From contig NZ_QYYD01000001.1 in the NCBI RefSeq assembly GCF_003591005.1, forward strand, positions 248,001 to 312,000: 64,000 nucleotides of DNA, written 5' to 3'. The stretch is from Rhodopseudomonas palustris. Its GTDB lineage: Bacteria > Pseudomonadota > Alphaproteobacteria > Rhizobiales > Xanthobacteraceae. Below are positions 38,640 to 48,910 of this stretch, one piece after another. The position numbers and the translations under genes were made by a program. The first letter of the stretch is position 1; every line of letters starts with the position of its first letter. Under the pieces are notes generated by a model. It had not been told where the DNA came from. It did not search any database and was given only the letters and a program-made list of their open reading frames with translations.

Positions 38640-38673
38640 GACGTGGATGGCCGGGACAAGCCCGGCCATGACG
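38640..38673. repeat. Half copy of type A palindrome at duplication joint
   Basis: Only the right arm (ACGTGGATGGCCGGGACAAGCCCGGCCATGACGG) is present, abutting the YchJ-like fragment; it corresponds to 38289-38321 in unit 1. Confidence 0.8.
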
Positions 38674-38693
38674 GGCTGTTAGCAGGGCCTCTC

Positions 38694-38783
38694 CCCGTCA
38701 TTGCGAGCGCAGCGAAGCAATCCAGAGACGCCGAGCACGGGGCTTCTGGATTGCTTCGTCGCTTCGCTCCTCGCAATGACGGC
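38694..38783. repeat. Type B intergenic palindrome (unit 2 of duplication)
   Basis: Near copy of the element at 38343, about 351 bp downstream, including the same centre (GCCGAGCACGGGGCTTCTGG). Confidence 0.88.
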
Positions 38784-38800
38784 GGGGTGAGGGTGGGGGC

Positions 38801-39187
38801 TTAGTCGACCGTCTCGCCCTCGGAGAAGTACCAACGGCCTTTGTATTTACGGAATTGCTAACGCTCGTGGTGCGTCTGCTGCGGGCCGTCGCCGCGTTGA
38901 TAGCGGGCGATGAATTCCACTGTGCCGCGGCTGCCTTTCTCGGCGCTTGCCAGCACTTGCAGGCCGACGAACGACGATTGCGCGAGCCAGGCGCGGTTGG
39001 AGTCGTGGTCGAACAAATGGGTGGTGTCGGGATCGGTGGTCTCGACGATGTAGTCGAAGTCCTTCAGCACATAGGCGGCGTAGCGCGAGCGCATCAGTGC
39101 TTCGGGGCCTAGCGCCGGCCGCGTGCGGGCGAGAAGCGGGCCGCAACAGTCGTCGTAAGTTTCACCCGATCCACACACGCAATTCAT
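38801..39187 (-). pseudogene. YchJ/UPF0225-family SEC-C protein gene with a late nonsense codon
   Basis: From ATG 39187 the product starts MNCVCGSGETYDDCCGPLL (SEC-C-like zinc motif CxCx8CC), then PEALMRSRYAAYVLKDFDYIVETTDP, the UPF0225/YchJ pattern. A TAG at 38858-38860 stops it after 109 residues (..THHER). The frame continues past it as QFRKYKGRWYFSEGETVD to TAA at 38801-38803, and the duplicate at 38450 has TCG (Ser) in place of TAG. So 18 C-terminal residues, including a conserved WYF segment, are lost. It may still fold in part; I call it a probable pseudogene. Family function is not well established. Confidence 0.82.
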
Positions 39188-39209
39188 CGCAGCACCAATC
39201 AAAGGCCGG

Positions 39210-39692
39210 TCAGCCCGCGCGGCCCAGCGCTGCCAGCCGGTCGAGCGCGCCCTGCAGAATATAGATCGCGGCGTGCTCGTCGATCACCTTGGCGCGCTTG
39301 GCGCGGCTGACGTCGTTGGCGATCAGCTCGCGCTCGACCGCAGCCGTCGACAGCCGCTCGTCCCACAGCCCGATCGGCAGTTCGGTCAGGCGGGAAAAAT
39401 TCCGCGCGAAGGCGCGGGTCGATTGCGCGCGCGGGCCTTCGCTGCCGTCCATGTTGAGGGGCAGGCCGAGCACGAAACCGCAGGCCGAGCGTTCGGCGGC
39501 CAGCACCAGCAGCCGCTGCGCATCGGCGGTGAATGCCTTGCGGGTGACGGTCTGAATCCCGGTCGCGACCCTGCGGTCGGGGTCGCAGACCGCGACGCCG
39601 ATCGTCTTGGTGCCGAGGTCGAGGCCGAGCAGGGCGCCGCGGGCCGGCCAATGCGCGGCGGCTTCGATCAGCGGTAGAATGAGAGCAGGCAT
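39210..39692 (-). CDS. ruvX: RuvX/YqgF putative pre-16S rRNA nuclease (Holliday junction resolvase fold)
   Basis: 160 residues. RNase H-like motifs: GLDLGTKTIGVAVCD (Asp25), GFVLGLPLNMDGSEGP, LWDERLSTAAVERE and VIDEHAAIYILQ with catalytic acids. YqgF trims the 5' end of 16S rRNA in E. coli; a role in recombination was also proposed. ATG 39692 places the motif at the usual distance; the open frame to 39725 is not family-like. It sits 22 bp upstream of the YchJ-like gene on the same strand. Confidence 0.94.
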   Translation of the reverse strand: MPALILPLIEAAAHWPARGALLGLDLGTKTIGVAVCDPDRRVATGIQTVTRKAFTADAQRLLVLAAERSACGFVLGLPLNMDGSEGPRAQSTRAFARNFSRLTELPIGLWDERLSTAAVERELIANDVSRAKRAKVIDEHAAIYILQGALDRLAALGRAG

Positions 39693-39770
39693 GGCGCCGC
39701 ATAGCACGCGGCGCCGGCCGCGCAAAGGACAGGGCGGCGCGGCCTGGCGTGGAGGCCGCGCCCCGACCCG

Positions 39771-40706
39771 TCAGCGGATCGCCACCGGATTGATCATGCT
39801 CTGCACCGCGCCCTTGAAGCGCGGCTGGCCGAGCACGAACATGAACTCATAAACCTTGTCGCGGGCGAGGTCGGCGGTGTTCATGTTTTCGAGGATGTAG
39901 GTGCCGTTCATCGGCAGCAGGATCTGGTGCACCTCGAAAATGTTCTTGGTCTCGAACGGCACCACCTCGACACCCCAGGTGTCGGCGCCGACGGCGACCA
40001 CGCCCTTCGAGGTGAGATACTTGGCGCCTTCGACACCGAGACCGGGTTCGCCGGCATTGTAACGCTTGTCGTCCTTGCCGACCAGGCTGAGCCAGCCGGT
40101 GTGGAACAGCACGACGTCGCCCTGACGAATTTCGACGCCTTGCTTCTTGGCGACTTCCTCGATCTCCTTGACGTTGAAGGCGGTGCCTTCCTTGATCACG
40201 TCGGTACCCATATGCGCCGCCATGTCGAGCAGCACGCCGCGTGTGACCATCGGCGGCACCTTGTCGATGCCGAGCTTCTTCAATCCGGTTGCATCGCCGA
40301 AATCGGCGATCTTGTTGCCATTGTAGTAGACGTGCTCGACGCCGATATGGCCCAACCCGTCGAGTTGGCTGCCGACGCCGACCCAGCCCTCGATGATGTC
40401 GTCGTTGTAGGTCGTTTTGCTCGGCCCCATGCCCGGGCTGCCGGCTTGGCCGGGCTGCACGACCGTGATCTTGAAGGCGCGCGGCGGATAGGCCGGGGTC
40501 TTGGTGTCGACCGGCATGCCGAGTGCGTAGACCTTACCGGTCTTGACCAGCTGGGCCGCCTTCAACGCCAACTCCGGCGTCAAGTAGTTTGCGGCGCCGA
40601 TCTCGTCGTCCGGCCCCCATTTCGACTTGGTCCAATCCTGGGCCTGCGCGCCAGCGATCGCCCCGACAAGGGCGACCGAACAGCCGAGCGTCAGCATCTT
40701 CAGCAT
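39771..40706 (-). CDS. Secreted cyclase-family (PF04199, kynurenine-formamidase-like) protein
   Basis: 311 residues with a signal peptide (residues 1-22, cleavage AQA-QDW). The cyclase domain spans ~45-305. The usual metal motif HxGTHxDxxxH reads GVGSQLDGLGHIG here: Asp and the last His remain, but the first two His are replaced by Val and Gln. That GSQLDGLGH form is a recurring variant, followed as usual by a YYNGN segment. LLPMNGTYILENMN near the C-terminus is also family-typical. GGAGGAAACTGCC precedes ATG. Export plus altered metal site make formamidase activity uncertain; hydrolase is a fair guess. Confidence 0.82.
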   Translation of the reverse strand: MLKMLTLGCSVALVGAIAGAQAQDWTKSKWGPDDEIGAANYLTPELALKAAQLVKTGKVYALGMPVDTKTPAYPPRAFKITVVQPGQAGSPGMGPSKTTYNDDIIEGWVGVGSQLDGLGHIGVEHVYYNGNKIADFGDATGLKKLGIDKVPPMVTRGVLLDMAAHMGTDVIKEGTAFNVKEIEEVAKKQGVEIRQGDVVLFHTGWLSLVGKDDKRYNAGEPGLGVEGAKYLTSKGVVAVGADTWGVEVVPFETKNIFEVHQILLPMNGTYILENMNTADLARDKVYEFMFVLGQPRFKGAVQSMINPVAIR

Positions 40707-40964
40707 GGCAGTTTCCTCCGTCGTTTGTTTTTGACGATTGTCGTCAGCCCGCGATCTCGTTACTTGTCGCAGGCGAGAATGATCATCCGACGGAAACCGT
40801 GACAGTGCTATCGGCTGCACCGGAATGCCGCGCTGCGGTTCGCGCTACAAATCGCCGCACAACTGGTTGGACTTTGCTGTGCTGCACGATCGCGCGGACC
40901 GCGCAGCCGTGCGGCGCGCTATCATGATCGCGATGTGTTGAATCGTCTGCGGCGGGTTGGAGAA

Positions 40965-41198
40965 ATGGACGCGCTCGGCTGGTTGGGATTGATCGCAGTG
41001 GCCCTGATGGTGCTGAGCTACGCGCTGGAGGATCACAGCGTCTGGTTCATTCTGGTGTTCGCGATCGCCTGCGGGTTGGGGGCGATCTCCAGCTTTTTGC
41101 ATGGGGTCTGGCCGCTCGGCGTCCTGACCGCGGTCTGGGCCGGAATCGCGCTGCGGCGGTTCTTGCTGAAGCAGCGGGCGGTGTTCGACCCAGGATAG
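40965..41198 (+). CDS. Small membrane protein (77 aa), CBU_0592/YgjV-like
   Basis: 77 residues with three hydrophobic segments: WLGLIAVALMVLSYAL, SVWFILVFAIACGLGAISSFL and VWPLGVLTAVWAGIALRRF. The layout (three short TM helices, YAL after the first, W.. after the third) is like small proteins with unknown function common in proteobacteria. ATG 40965 gives a clean TM1; an upstream GTG (40935) is possible. Function unknown. Confidence 0.7.
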   Translation: MDALGWLGLIAVALMVLSYALEDHSVWFILVFAIACGLGAISSFLHGVWPLGVLTAVWAGIALRRFLLKQRAVFDPG

Positions 41199-41289
41199 CG
41201 GTGCGTCCCGCGGCCGTGCTAAAGCGGCGCAGGCGCGCAGCGGCGCGCGCCGCCACCCCTTCATTGCCCCGTCATCGTGAGTGTCGACC

Positions 41290-42737
<1,448 letters not shown>

Positions 42738-42750
42738 CAGGAACGCGCCG

Positions 42751-42957
42751 ATGTGCCTGCTGTGCGACGACGAGAAGGCCTACCAGGCCTATATGGACTA
42801 CCTCGACGCGATGGAGCGTAAGGGCAAGGTCGTCGATCAGGACACCGCGATCAACACCGTCCTCGATGGCCTCCAGGCCGCCGACAAGGCCAATCGCGAC
42901 GCCCCCGAGAACGACAAGACGCTGTCGCCGTTCTTCTGCAGCCCGATCAACAAATAG
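42751..42957 (+). CDS. Small cysteine-containing protein (68 aa), function unknown
   Basis: 68 residues beginning MCLLCDDEKAYQAYMDYLDAMERKG and ending SPFFCSPINK. A CxxC at the N-terminus and a lone Cys near the end could bind metal or form a disulphide; the centre is acidic and helical. It lies 13 bp after gatC on the same strand with a weak AGGAACGCGCC site, so it probably rides on the gatC transcript. It ends 3 bp from the brnA stop on the other strand. I do not recognise the family. Confidence 0.75.
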   Translation: MCLLCDDEKAYQAYMDYLDAMERKGKVVDQDTAINTVLDGLQAADKANRDAPENDKTLSPFFCSPINK

Positions 42958-42960
42958 GCC

Positions 42961-43245
42961 TCAGGCTTTCTTCAGCTTGCGCACCTTGCGCAAGTCGGCA
43001 TTGATCTGCGACTGCCAGCCGCGTCCGAGCGCGCGATAGGCTTCCAGCACATCGGCATCGAGCCGCAACGTCACCGAGCTCTTCGGCTGCGCGCCGAGCG
43101 GCGGCCGGCCGCGACGGACGAGCTGGTCGCCGACCCGGACCTCTCCGCTGCGGAAGAATTCGTCGAGCAATTCGGGCGCATCGTCCGGATCGTCAGTCAA
43201 AGGCTTCCCGAAGGAGGGCGGTCCAGCGGACTTCTTCCTTGGCAT
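42961..43245 (-). CDS. brnA: BrnA antitoxin
   Basis: 94 residues. The C-terminal ribbon-helix-helix reads KSSVTLRLDADVLEAYRALGRGWQSQINADLRKV, the BrnA (PF14384) DNA-binding form that neutralises BrnT and autorepresses the operon. It overlaps brnT by 53 bp, tighter than most TA pairs, so the two are surely co-translated. Convergent with the 68-residue gene. Confidence 0.92.
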   Translation of the reverse strand: MPRKKSAGPPSFGKPLTDDPDDAPELLDEFFRSGEVRVGDQLVRRGRPPLGAQPKSSVTLRLDADVLEAYRALGRGWQSQINADLRKVRKLKKA

Positions 43246-43480
43246 GGCAGTACCTCATCGAAATCACATGGCGGTCGCTGCCTCGAGGCGTCCACACCAT
43301 CACAACCATCCTTGACCCGACGTAGCCTGCGGTGATGTAGCGGCTCTCGCCATAGTCGAAGCGATCGTCAAGCTTGGTCACGGTGCGCCCGGCAAATGCC
43401 GCTGCGGCATCGGTCGCAAAGTCGAGACCGCGATGCCGCCGTGTCCAATCCCGCTTCGCCGGATCGTATGTGATCGCCAT
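43193..43480 (-). CDS. brnT: BrnT ribonuclease toxin
   Basis: 95 residues: AITYDPAKRDWTRRHRGLDFATDAAAAFAGRTVTKLDDRFDYGESRYITAGYVGSRMVVMVWTPRGSDRHVISMRYCHAKEEVRW is the BrnT (PF04365, RelE-like fold) pattern, with the conserved R..RxISxRxA-type C-terminal motif as RHVISMRYCHAKE. The toxin cleaves mRNA and stops translation. It lies between gatC and gatA on the opposite strand. AT-rich DNA lies just upstream, in contrast to its GC-rich neighbours. Confidence 0.92.
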   Translation of the reverse strand: MAITYDPAKRDWTRRHRGLDFATDAAAAFAGRTVTKLDDRFDYGESRYITAGYVGSRMVVMVWTPRGSDRHVISMRYCHAKEEVRWTALLREAFD

Positions 43481-43483
43481 GCA

Positions 43484-43513
43484 ATTATGTAACTACAATA
43501 ATCAAAACGTCAA
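43484..43513 (-). promoter_or_regulatory. brnT: Candidate brnTA promoter
   Basis: On the minus strand TTGACG (43508-43513) and CATAAT (43484-43489) are 18 bp apart. The -10 ends only 3 bp before the brnT ATG, so transcripts would be nearly leaderless, or the real start lies elsewhere. The stretch is AT-rich and unlike flanking DNA. Confidence 0.4.
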
Positions 43514-43676
43514 TGCCCGACTCTAGCCGCGCCCGCTTGAGCGGCACAATCACTTCAATTGTCGAAGGCGCTGTGCTAGCCAGCGCTGCAACCGAGCTGC
43601 ACGAGCCGCGGCTTCCGTGACCGGCGTGCTTCCGGCCGTTATCCCAGGCTTGCCCTGAACCCGTGACCGATCCGAC

Positions 43677-45155
43677 ATGACCGATCTGACATCGCTGACG
43701 CTCGCCGAGGCCCGCGAGGGGCTCGCCGCCAAGTCCTTCACCGCGGTCGAACTGACCGACGCGCATTTGAACGCGATCGAGGCCGCGCGCGTCCTCAACG
43801 CCTATGTGGTCGAGACGCCCGACGAGGCGCGCAAGATGGCGCAGGCGGCGGATGCGCGGATCGCCAAGGGCGAGGGCGGTCCGCTGGCCGGCATACCGCT
43901 CGGCATCAAGGACCTGTTCGCCACCAACGGCACGCGTACCACGGCGTGCTCCAAGATCCTGGGCGACTTCAAGCCGACCTACGAGTCGACGGTGACGACG
44001 CAGCTATGGCGCGACGGCGCGGTGCTGCTCGGCAAGCTCAACAACGACGAATTCGCGATGGGCTCGTCGAACGAGACCTCGTGCTTCGGCCCGGTGGTCA
44101 ATCCGTGGCGCCGTACCGGCTCGGATGCGCCGCTCGTGCCGGGCGGCTCGTCCGGCGGCTCAGCCGCTGCCGTCGCCGCCGGCCTGTGCCTCGGCGCTAC
44201 TGCGACCGACACCGGCGGCTCGATCCGCCAGCCGGCGGCGTTCACCGGCACGGTGGGTATCAAGCCGACCTATGGCCGCTGCTCGCGCTGGGGCATCGTG
44301 GCGTTCGCCTCATCGCTCGATCAAGCCGGCCCGATCGCCCGTACGGTGCGCGACTCCGCGATCCTGCTGGGCTCGATGGCCGGCTATGATCCGAAGGACA
44401 CCACCTCGGTCGATCGTCCGGTGCCCAACTACGAAGCTGCGATCGGCGGCTCGGTGAAGGGCATGAAGATCGGCATCCCGAAAGAGTATCGGCTGGACGG
44501 CATGCCGGCCGAGATCGAGAAGCTGTGGTCGCAGGGCGCCGAGTGGCTGAAGGCTGCGGGTGCTGAGCTCGTCGAAGTGTCGCTGCCGCACACCAAATAC
44601 GCGCTGCCGGCCTATTACATCGTCGCGCCGGCCGAAGCCTCGTCCAACCTCGCGCGCTATGACGGCGTGCGCTACGGCGCGCGCGTCAATGGCCGCAACA
44701 TCGTCGAGATGTACGAGGCGACCCGCGCTGCCGGCTTCGGCGCCGAGGTCAAGCGCCGCATCATGATCGGCACCTATGTGCTGTCGGCCGGCTACTACGA
44801 CGCCTATTATCTGCGCGCCCAGAAGGTCCGCACGCTGATCAAGCGCGACTTCGAGCAGTGCTTCGATCAGGGTGTCTCGGCGATCCTGACGCCGGCGACG
44901 CCGTCGGCGGCGTTCGGCATCGGCGAGAAGGGCGGCGCGGATCCGGTCGAGATGTATCTGAACGACATCTTCACCGTGACGGTGAACATGGCCGGCCTGC
45001 CGGGCATTGCGGTTCCAGCGGGCTCCGACTTGCAGGGCCTGCCGCTCGGCCTGCAACTGATCGGCCGGCCGTTCGACGAGGAGACATTGTTCTCGCTCGG
45101 CGACGTCATCGAGCAATCAGCCGGTCGCTTTACGCCGCAGAAGTGGTGGGCGTGA
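43677..45155 (+). CDS. gatA: Glutamyl/aspartyl-tRNA amidotransferase subunit A
   Basis: 492 residues, amidase signature family. Catalytic triad regions are visible: [14 protein letters not shown] (Lys), [19 protein letters not shown] (cis-Ser) and [16 protein letters not shown] (nucleophilic Ser). [14 protein letters not shown] and [13 protein letters not shown] close the domain. GatA releases ammonia from Gln and passes it to GatB. Usual length. It follows about 200 bp after brnT, which reads away from it. Confidence 0.97.
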   Translation: MTDLTSLTLAEAREGLAAKSFTAVELTDAHLNAIEAARVLNAYVVETPDEARKMAQAADARIAKGEGGPLAGIPLGIKDLFATNGTRTTACSKILGDFKPTYESTVTTQLWRDGAVLLGKLNNDEFAMGSSNETSCFGPVVNPWRRTGSDAPLVPGGSSGGSAAAVAAGLCLGATATDTGGSIRQPAAFTGTVGIKPTYGRCSRWGIVAFASSLDQAGPIARTVRDSAILLGSMAGYDPKDTTSVDRPVPNYEAAIGGSVKGMKIGIPKEYRLDGMPAEIEKLWSQGAEWLKAAGAELVEVSLPHTKYALPAYYIVAPAEASSNLARYDGVRYGARVNGRNIVEMYEATRAAGFGAEVKRRIMIGTYVLSAGYYDAYYLRAQKVRTLIKRDFEQCFDQGVSAILTPATPSAAFGIGEKGGADPVEMYLNDIFTVTVNMAGLPGIAVPAGSDLQGLPLGLQLIGRPFDEETLFSLGDVIEQSAGRFTPQKWWA

Positions 45156-45231
45156 GCGTCTGCTCGCGCGCTGCTTTTGCGTTGCCTTTATTTCGCAGTG
45201 CGGTCATGTTGACGGCGGGCAGGATGGTTTA

Positions 45232-46329
45232 ATGAGCGCTGATGAAGCGGTGCCGTCGCAAGGCGTCGACGGAATTCTGGGGTCGCCGAAGATCGCGGTG
45301 GCGATCGGGAACGACCGCTACAGGCATCTGCTGGACAACGTCCCGGTTGCCGTCGCGGTGTCGCGCGGCCAAGGCGACGTGCAGCGCATCGCCTACATCA
45401 ACAAGGCGTTCGAAGCGCTGCTCGAGCTGTCTCCGGCCGACGTCGAAGGACACAGCTGGACCTGCCTCGATACGCTGGTCAGCGAGGACGATCCGGCGAA
45501 AACGCTCGGCGCCGCGATCCGCGTCGGCGAGGATTTCCTCGGCGTGTTCCGGCCGCTGGCGCCGTCCGATCGCATCCTGATCGTGCAGGCCTACGCCTCG
45601 GTGATCGAAAGCGAAGACGGACCCGAGAGCTTCCGGATCGCTGCGCTGGTCGATGTCGGCGGCCGCGAGCGTGCGCAGATCGAGCGCTTCGAAACCCAGA
45701 TCCGCGAGCGCGACACGCTGATGCGTGAGCTGCAGCACCGCGTGAAGAACAATCTGCAACTCGTCACCGCGCTGGTGCGGCTCGAAGCGCGCTCGGCCGC
45801 GGAAGGCGAGACCGTCGCGCTCGCCCGGCTTGCCAGCCGGATCGATGCGCTCACCGCGCTGTACCGGATCCTGTCGGCGGAAAGCGCCGGCGGCAACGAC
45901 CTCGACCTCGGCGAATATCTGTCCGATGTCACCGAGGCGGTGATGCTCGCGCACGGCCGCGACGAGGTCGCCTACGAAGTCAACACCGTGTACTGCCCGC
46001 TGTCGGTGAACATCGCGATGCCGGCGGGACTGTTGGTCAACGAGATGCTGACCAACGCGCTGAAATACGCCTTTGTCGGCCGCAGTGGCGGCCGCATCAA
46101 GGTGATCTGCGGCGTCGACGCCGGCCGTGTCTCGGTGGTGGTGTCGGACGATGGCGTCGGTCTGCCCGAAGGGCAGGAATGGCCATCGCCGCGCAAGCTC
46201 GGCGCGCTGATCTTGCAGACGCTGAAAGAGAACGCCCGCAACGTCGCGTTCGACGCCAAGACGATCCGCGGCCAGGGCACTTGGTTCACGCTCAGCTTCG
46301 ACGCCGCGCCGACGCCGGCGCCGCATTAG
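45232..46329 (+). CDS. PAS-HisKA_2 sensor histidine kinase
   Basis: 365 residues, no membrane segments. N-terminal PAS (~28-145: YRHLLDNVPVAVAVSRGQ..RIAYINKAFEALLELSPADVEG), then a short coiled coil and the HisKA_2 phosphorylation box LMRELQHRVKNNLQLV with His169. The HATPase_c domain has the N box NEMLTNALKYAF, G1 DDGVGLPEG and GTWFTLSF. HisKA_2 kinases of alphaproteobacteria often feed general stress or light/redox responses; no response regulator gene is adjacent, so its partner is unknown. AGGATGG precedes ATG. Situated between gatA and gatB. Confidence 0.9.
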   Translation: MSADEAVPSQGVDGILGSPKIAVAIGNDRYRHLLDNVPVAVAVSRGQGDVQRIAYINKAFEALLELSPADVEGHSWTCLDTLVSEDDPAKTLGAAIRVGEDFLGVFRPLAPSDRILIVQAYASVIESEDGPESFRIAALVDVGGRERAQIERFETQIRERDTLMRELQHRVKNNLQLVTALVRLEARSAAEGETVALARLASRIDALTALYRILSAESAGGNDLDLGEYLSDVTEAVMLAHGRDEVAYEVNTVYCPLSVNIAMPAGLLVNEMLTNALKYAFVGRSGGRIKVICGVDAGRVSVVVSDDGVGLPEGQEWPSPRKLGALILQTLKENARNVAFDAKTIRGQGTWFTLSFDAAPTPAPH

Positions 46330-46586
46330 TCGATTAGTCCAGCCGCTGCCGCGCTCGGTACGTAAAGCGCTGCGCAGCTCCGACCGCAATCGTGCATCCG
46401 GCCGCGCTGACGCGCTCAGCTCGAACAGCAAGGTCGCGATAGCCGCGGAGCTGTGGGCGTGAGGTCCGGATGGGCGGCTGCCGGGGGCCTGCTGCTGGAA
46501 GCGGCCATCCGCCGCCGCGGCCGCCAATCTGGACTTTCAGGAGCCAAATAGCTACCTTGGAACGATCGTGACGGCGGAGGTCCCTG

Positions 46587-46985
46587 ATGGGCAAGTATGA
46601 ACCGCTGACCGAGTTTCTCAAGCAGCAGACCGGCAGCGAAGTGCGGATGAGCTTTGCGCAGATCGAGCGCGTGATCGGCAGCAAGCTGCCTCCGGTCGCG
46701 CGCGATCGCGCGTGGTGGAGCAACTCGCCGAGCAACAATGTGATGACCCAGGCGTGGCTGGACGCCGGCTTCCGCAGCGAGCAAGTCGATATGGAGAGCG
46801 GCGAACTGGTGTTTCGCCGCGACCAGGCGGCAGCGTCGCCCGCCGCCAACACCGGCCGCCATCCGCTGTTCGGATGCATGAAGGGCACGGTGCACATCCC
46901 GGACGGTGTCGATCTGACAGCACCCGCTGATCCGGAGTGGGGCGAACTCGCCTACGGCGACGATCTGCCGGAGCGGTTGCCGTAA
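46587..46985 (+). CDS. DUF7662-like domain fused to a PIN-toxin antitoxin tail
   Basis: 132 residues. Residues 1-75 (KYEPLTEFLKQQTGSEVRMSFAQIERVIGSKLPPVARDRAWWSN..AWLDAGF) match the pattern of the DUF7662 domain. Residues ~91-120 (RHPLFGCMKGTVHIPDGVDLTAPADPEWGE) match the C-terminal toxin-clasp peptide of VapB-like antitoxins that precede PIN toxins (typical form: MFGxMKGTVxxxxGVDLTxPxDxxW). The PIN gene begins 1 bp after its stop. I infer an antitoxin whose DNA-binding part has been replaced by DUF7662. GGAGGTCCCTG precedes the ATG. Confidence 0.75.
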   Translation: MGKYEPLTEFLKQQTGSEVRMSFAQIERVIGSKLPPVARDRAWWSNSPSNNVMTQAWLDAGFRSEQVDMESGELVFRRDQAAASPAANTGRHPLFGCMKGTVHIPDGVDLTAPADPEWGELAYGDDLPERLP

Positions 46986-46986
46986 C

Positions 46987-47400
46987 GTGTTGCCGCTTCT
47001 GCTCGATACCTGCGCGTTGATCTTTTTCTCAACCAGTGAGGACGAGGCAGGAGAGGCGCGAGCCTACGTGCAGCGGGCCCACGAGATCGGCCAGGCGGTG
47101 CTGGTGTCGCCGATTTCCGCTTGGGAAATCGGCCTGCTGGTTGCGCGCGGCCGGCTCAATCTGCTGATGTCGCCGCTGCTCTGGTTCGAACGGGTGATGG
47201 CGAGGTCGAGCTTGCATCTGGCAGAGCTGACGCCCGCCGTGTTGGTCGCGTCGTCGTTCCTGCCCAGCTTTCCTCACCGCGATCCAGCCGACCGCATCAT
47301 CGCCGCGACCGCCCGCGAATACGGCTACCGGCTGATCACGCGCGATCGGTCGTTATTGGCATATGCCCGGGAAGGGCATATTCAGGCGCTTGCCTGCTGA
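46987..47400 (+). CDS. PIN-domain (VapC-type) ribonuclease toxin
   Basis: 137 residues from a GTG one base after the previous stop. PIN acidic residues are seen at Asp7 (LLLDTCALI), Glu47 (SAWEIGLL), Asp99/Asp102 ([13 protein letters not shown]) and Asp120 ([11 protein letters not shown]), a complete Mg2+ site. VapC enzymes cut tRNA or rRNA and stall translation. Placed just upstream of gatB; its stop and the gatB ATG are 25 bp apart, so the TA pair and gatB may share a transcript. Confidence 0.92.
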   Translation: MLPLLLDTCALIFFSTSEDEAGEARAYVQRAHEIGQAVLVSPISAWEIGLLVARGRLNLLMSPLLWFERVMARSSLHLAELTPAVLVASSFLPSFPHRDPADRIIAATAREYGYRLITRDRSLLAYAREGHIQALAC

Positions 47401-47425
47401 ACCTGCGCTGCTCGAAGGACCTGCC

Positions 47426-48910
47426 ATGAACGCACCCGTCAAACCGTCCCAGCTCATCAAGGGCGCCACCGGCGATTGGGAGATTGTGATCGGGCTGGAG
47501 GTCCACGCTCAGGTGTCGTCGAATGCCAAGCTATTCTCCGGCGCCGCGACCGAGTTCGGCGGCGCGCCGAACAGCCACGTCTCGCTGGTCGACGCCGCGA
47601 TGCCCGGCATGCTGCCGGTGATCAACGAGGAGTGCGTTCGTCAGGCGATCCGTTCGGGACTGGGACTGAACGCGCAGATCAACCTGCGCTCGGTGTTCGA
47701 CCGGAAGAACTATTTCTATCCCGACCTGCCGCAGGGCTATCAGATCAGCCAGTACAAATCGCCGATCGTCGGCGAAGGCGTGGTCGTCGTCGATCTGCCG
47801 ACCGGCGACAGCGTCGGTGTCGGCATCGAGCGGCTGCATCTCGAACAGGACGCCGGCAAGCTGCTGCACGATCAGCATCCGACCTCGACCTTCGTGGATC
47901 TCAACCGCTCCGGCGTCGCGCTGATGGAGATCGTCTCCAAGCCGGATCTGCGGTCGTCCGAACAGGCCAAGGCTTACGTCTCCAAGCTACGCACCATCCT
48001 GCGCTATCTCGGGACGTGCGATGGCGACATGGAGAAGGGCAGCCTGCGCGCCGACGTCAACGTCTCGGTGCGTCGCCCGGGCGAGCCGTTCGGCACACGT
48101 TGCGAGATCAAGAACGTCAACTCGATCCGCTTCATCGGCCAGGCGATCGAATACGAAGCGCGTCGGCAGATCGGCATCCTCGAAGACGGCGGCGCGATCG
48201 ATCAGGAGACACGGTTGTTCGATGCGACCAAGGGCGAGACGCGGTCGATGCGGTCGAAGGAAGAGGCGCACGACTATCGCTACTTCCCCGACCCGGATCT
48301 GTTGCCGCTCGAGTTTTCGCAGGCCTATGTGGACGAGCTGAAGGCCGGCCTGCCGGAACTGCCGGATGCCAAGAAGGCCCGTTTCATGGGCGCTTTCGGG
48401 CTGTCGGCCGACGACGCCGGCGTGCTGGTGAGCGAGCGCGAGAGCGCCGAATTCTATGAGGCGGTGCTCGCCGGGCTCGCCGACAAAGCGCGCGACGGCA
48501 AGCTCGCCGCCAACTGGGTGATTAACGAGTTGTTCGGCCGGCTCAACAAGGACGGCCAGAGCATCGACGCTTCGCCGGTCTCCGCGGCGCAGCTTGCCGC
48601 GATCGTCGATCTGATCGGGGAGGGCACCATCTCCGGCAAGATCGCCAAGGAACTGTTCGAGATCGTCTGGGTTGAAGGCGGTGATCCGCGCGTGCTCGTC
48701 GAACAACGCGGCTTGAAGCAAGTCACCGATCTGTCCGCGATCGAAAAGGTCGTCGACGAGATCGTAGCGGGCAATCCCGACAAGGTCGCACAGGTCGTGG
48801 CCAAGCCGGCGATGCTCGGCTGGTTCGTCGGACAGGTGATGAAGTCCTCCGGCGGCAAGGCAAATCCGCAGGCCGTCAACGATCTTCTGAAGCGCAAACT
48901 CGGCCTCTGA
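47426..48910 (+). CDS. gatB: Glutamyl/aspartyl-tRNA amidotransferase subunit B
   Basis: 494 residues. GatB signatures: [84 protein letters not shown], and a C-terminal YqeY-like helical tail ([29 protein letters not shown]). It phosphorylates the misacylated tRNA and receives ammonia from GatA. ATG 47426 gives the family N-terminus. Confidence 0.97.
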   Translation: MNAPVKPSQLIKGATGDWEIVIGLEVHAQVSSNAKLFSGAATEFGGAPNSHVSLVDAAMPGMLPVINEECVRQAIRSGLGLNAQINLRSVFDRKNYFYPDLPQGYQISQYKSPIVGEGVVVVDLPTGDSVGVGIERLHLEQDAGKLLHDQHPTSTFVDLNRSGVALMEIVSKPDLRSSEQAKAYVSKLRTILRYLGTCDGDMEKGSLRADVNVSVRRPGEPFGTRCEIKNVNSIRFIGQAIEYEARRQIGILEDGGAIDQETRLFDATKGETRSMRSKEEAHDYRYFPDPDLLPLEFSQAYVDELKAGLPELPDAKKARFMGAFGLSADDAGVLVSERESAEFYEAVLAGLADKARDGKLAANWVINELFGRLNKDGQSIDASPVSAAQLAAIVDLIGEGTISGKIAKELFEIVWVEGGDPRVLVEQRGLKQVTDLSAIEKVVDEIVAGNPDKVAQVVAKPAMLGWFVGQVMKSSGGKANPQAVNDLLKRKLGL

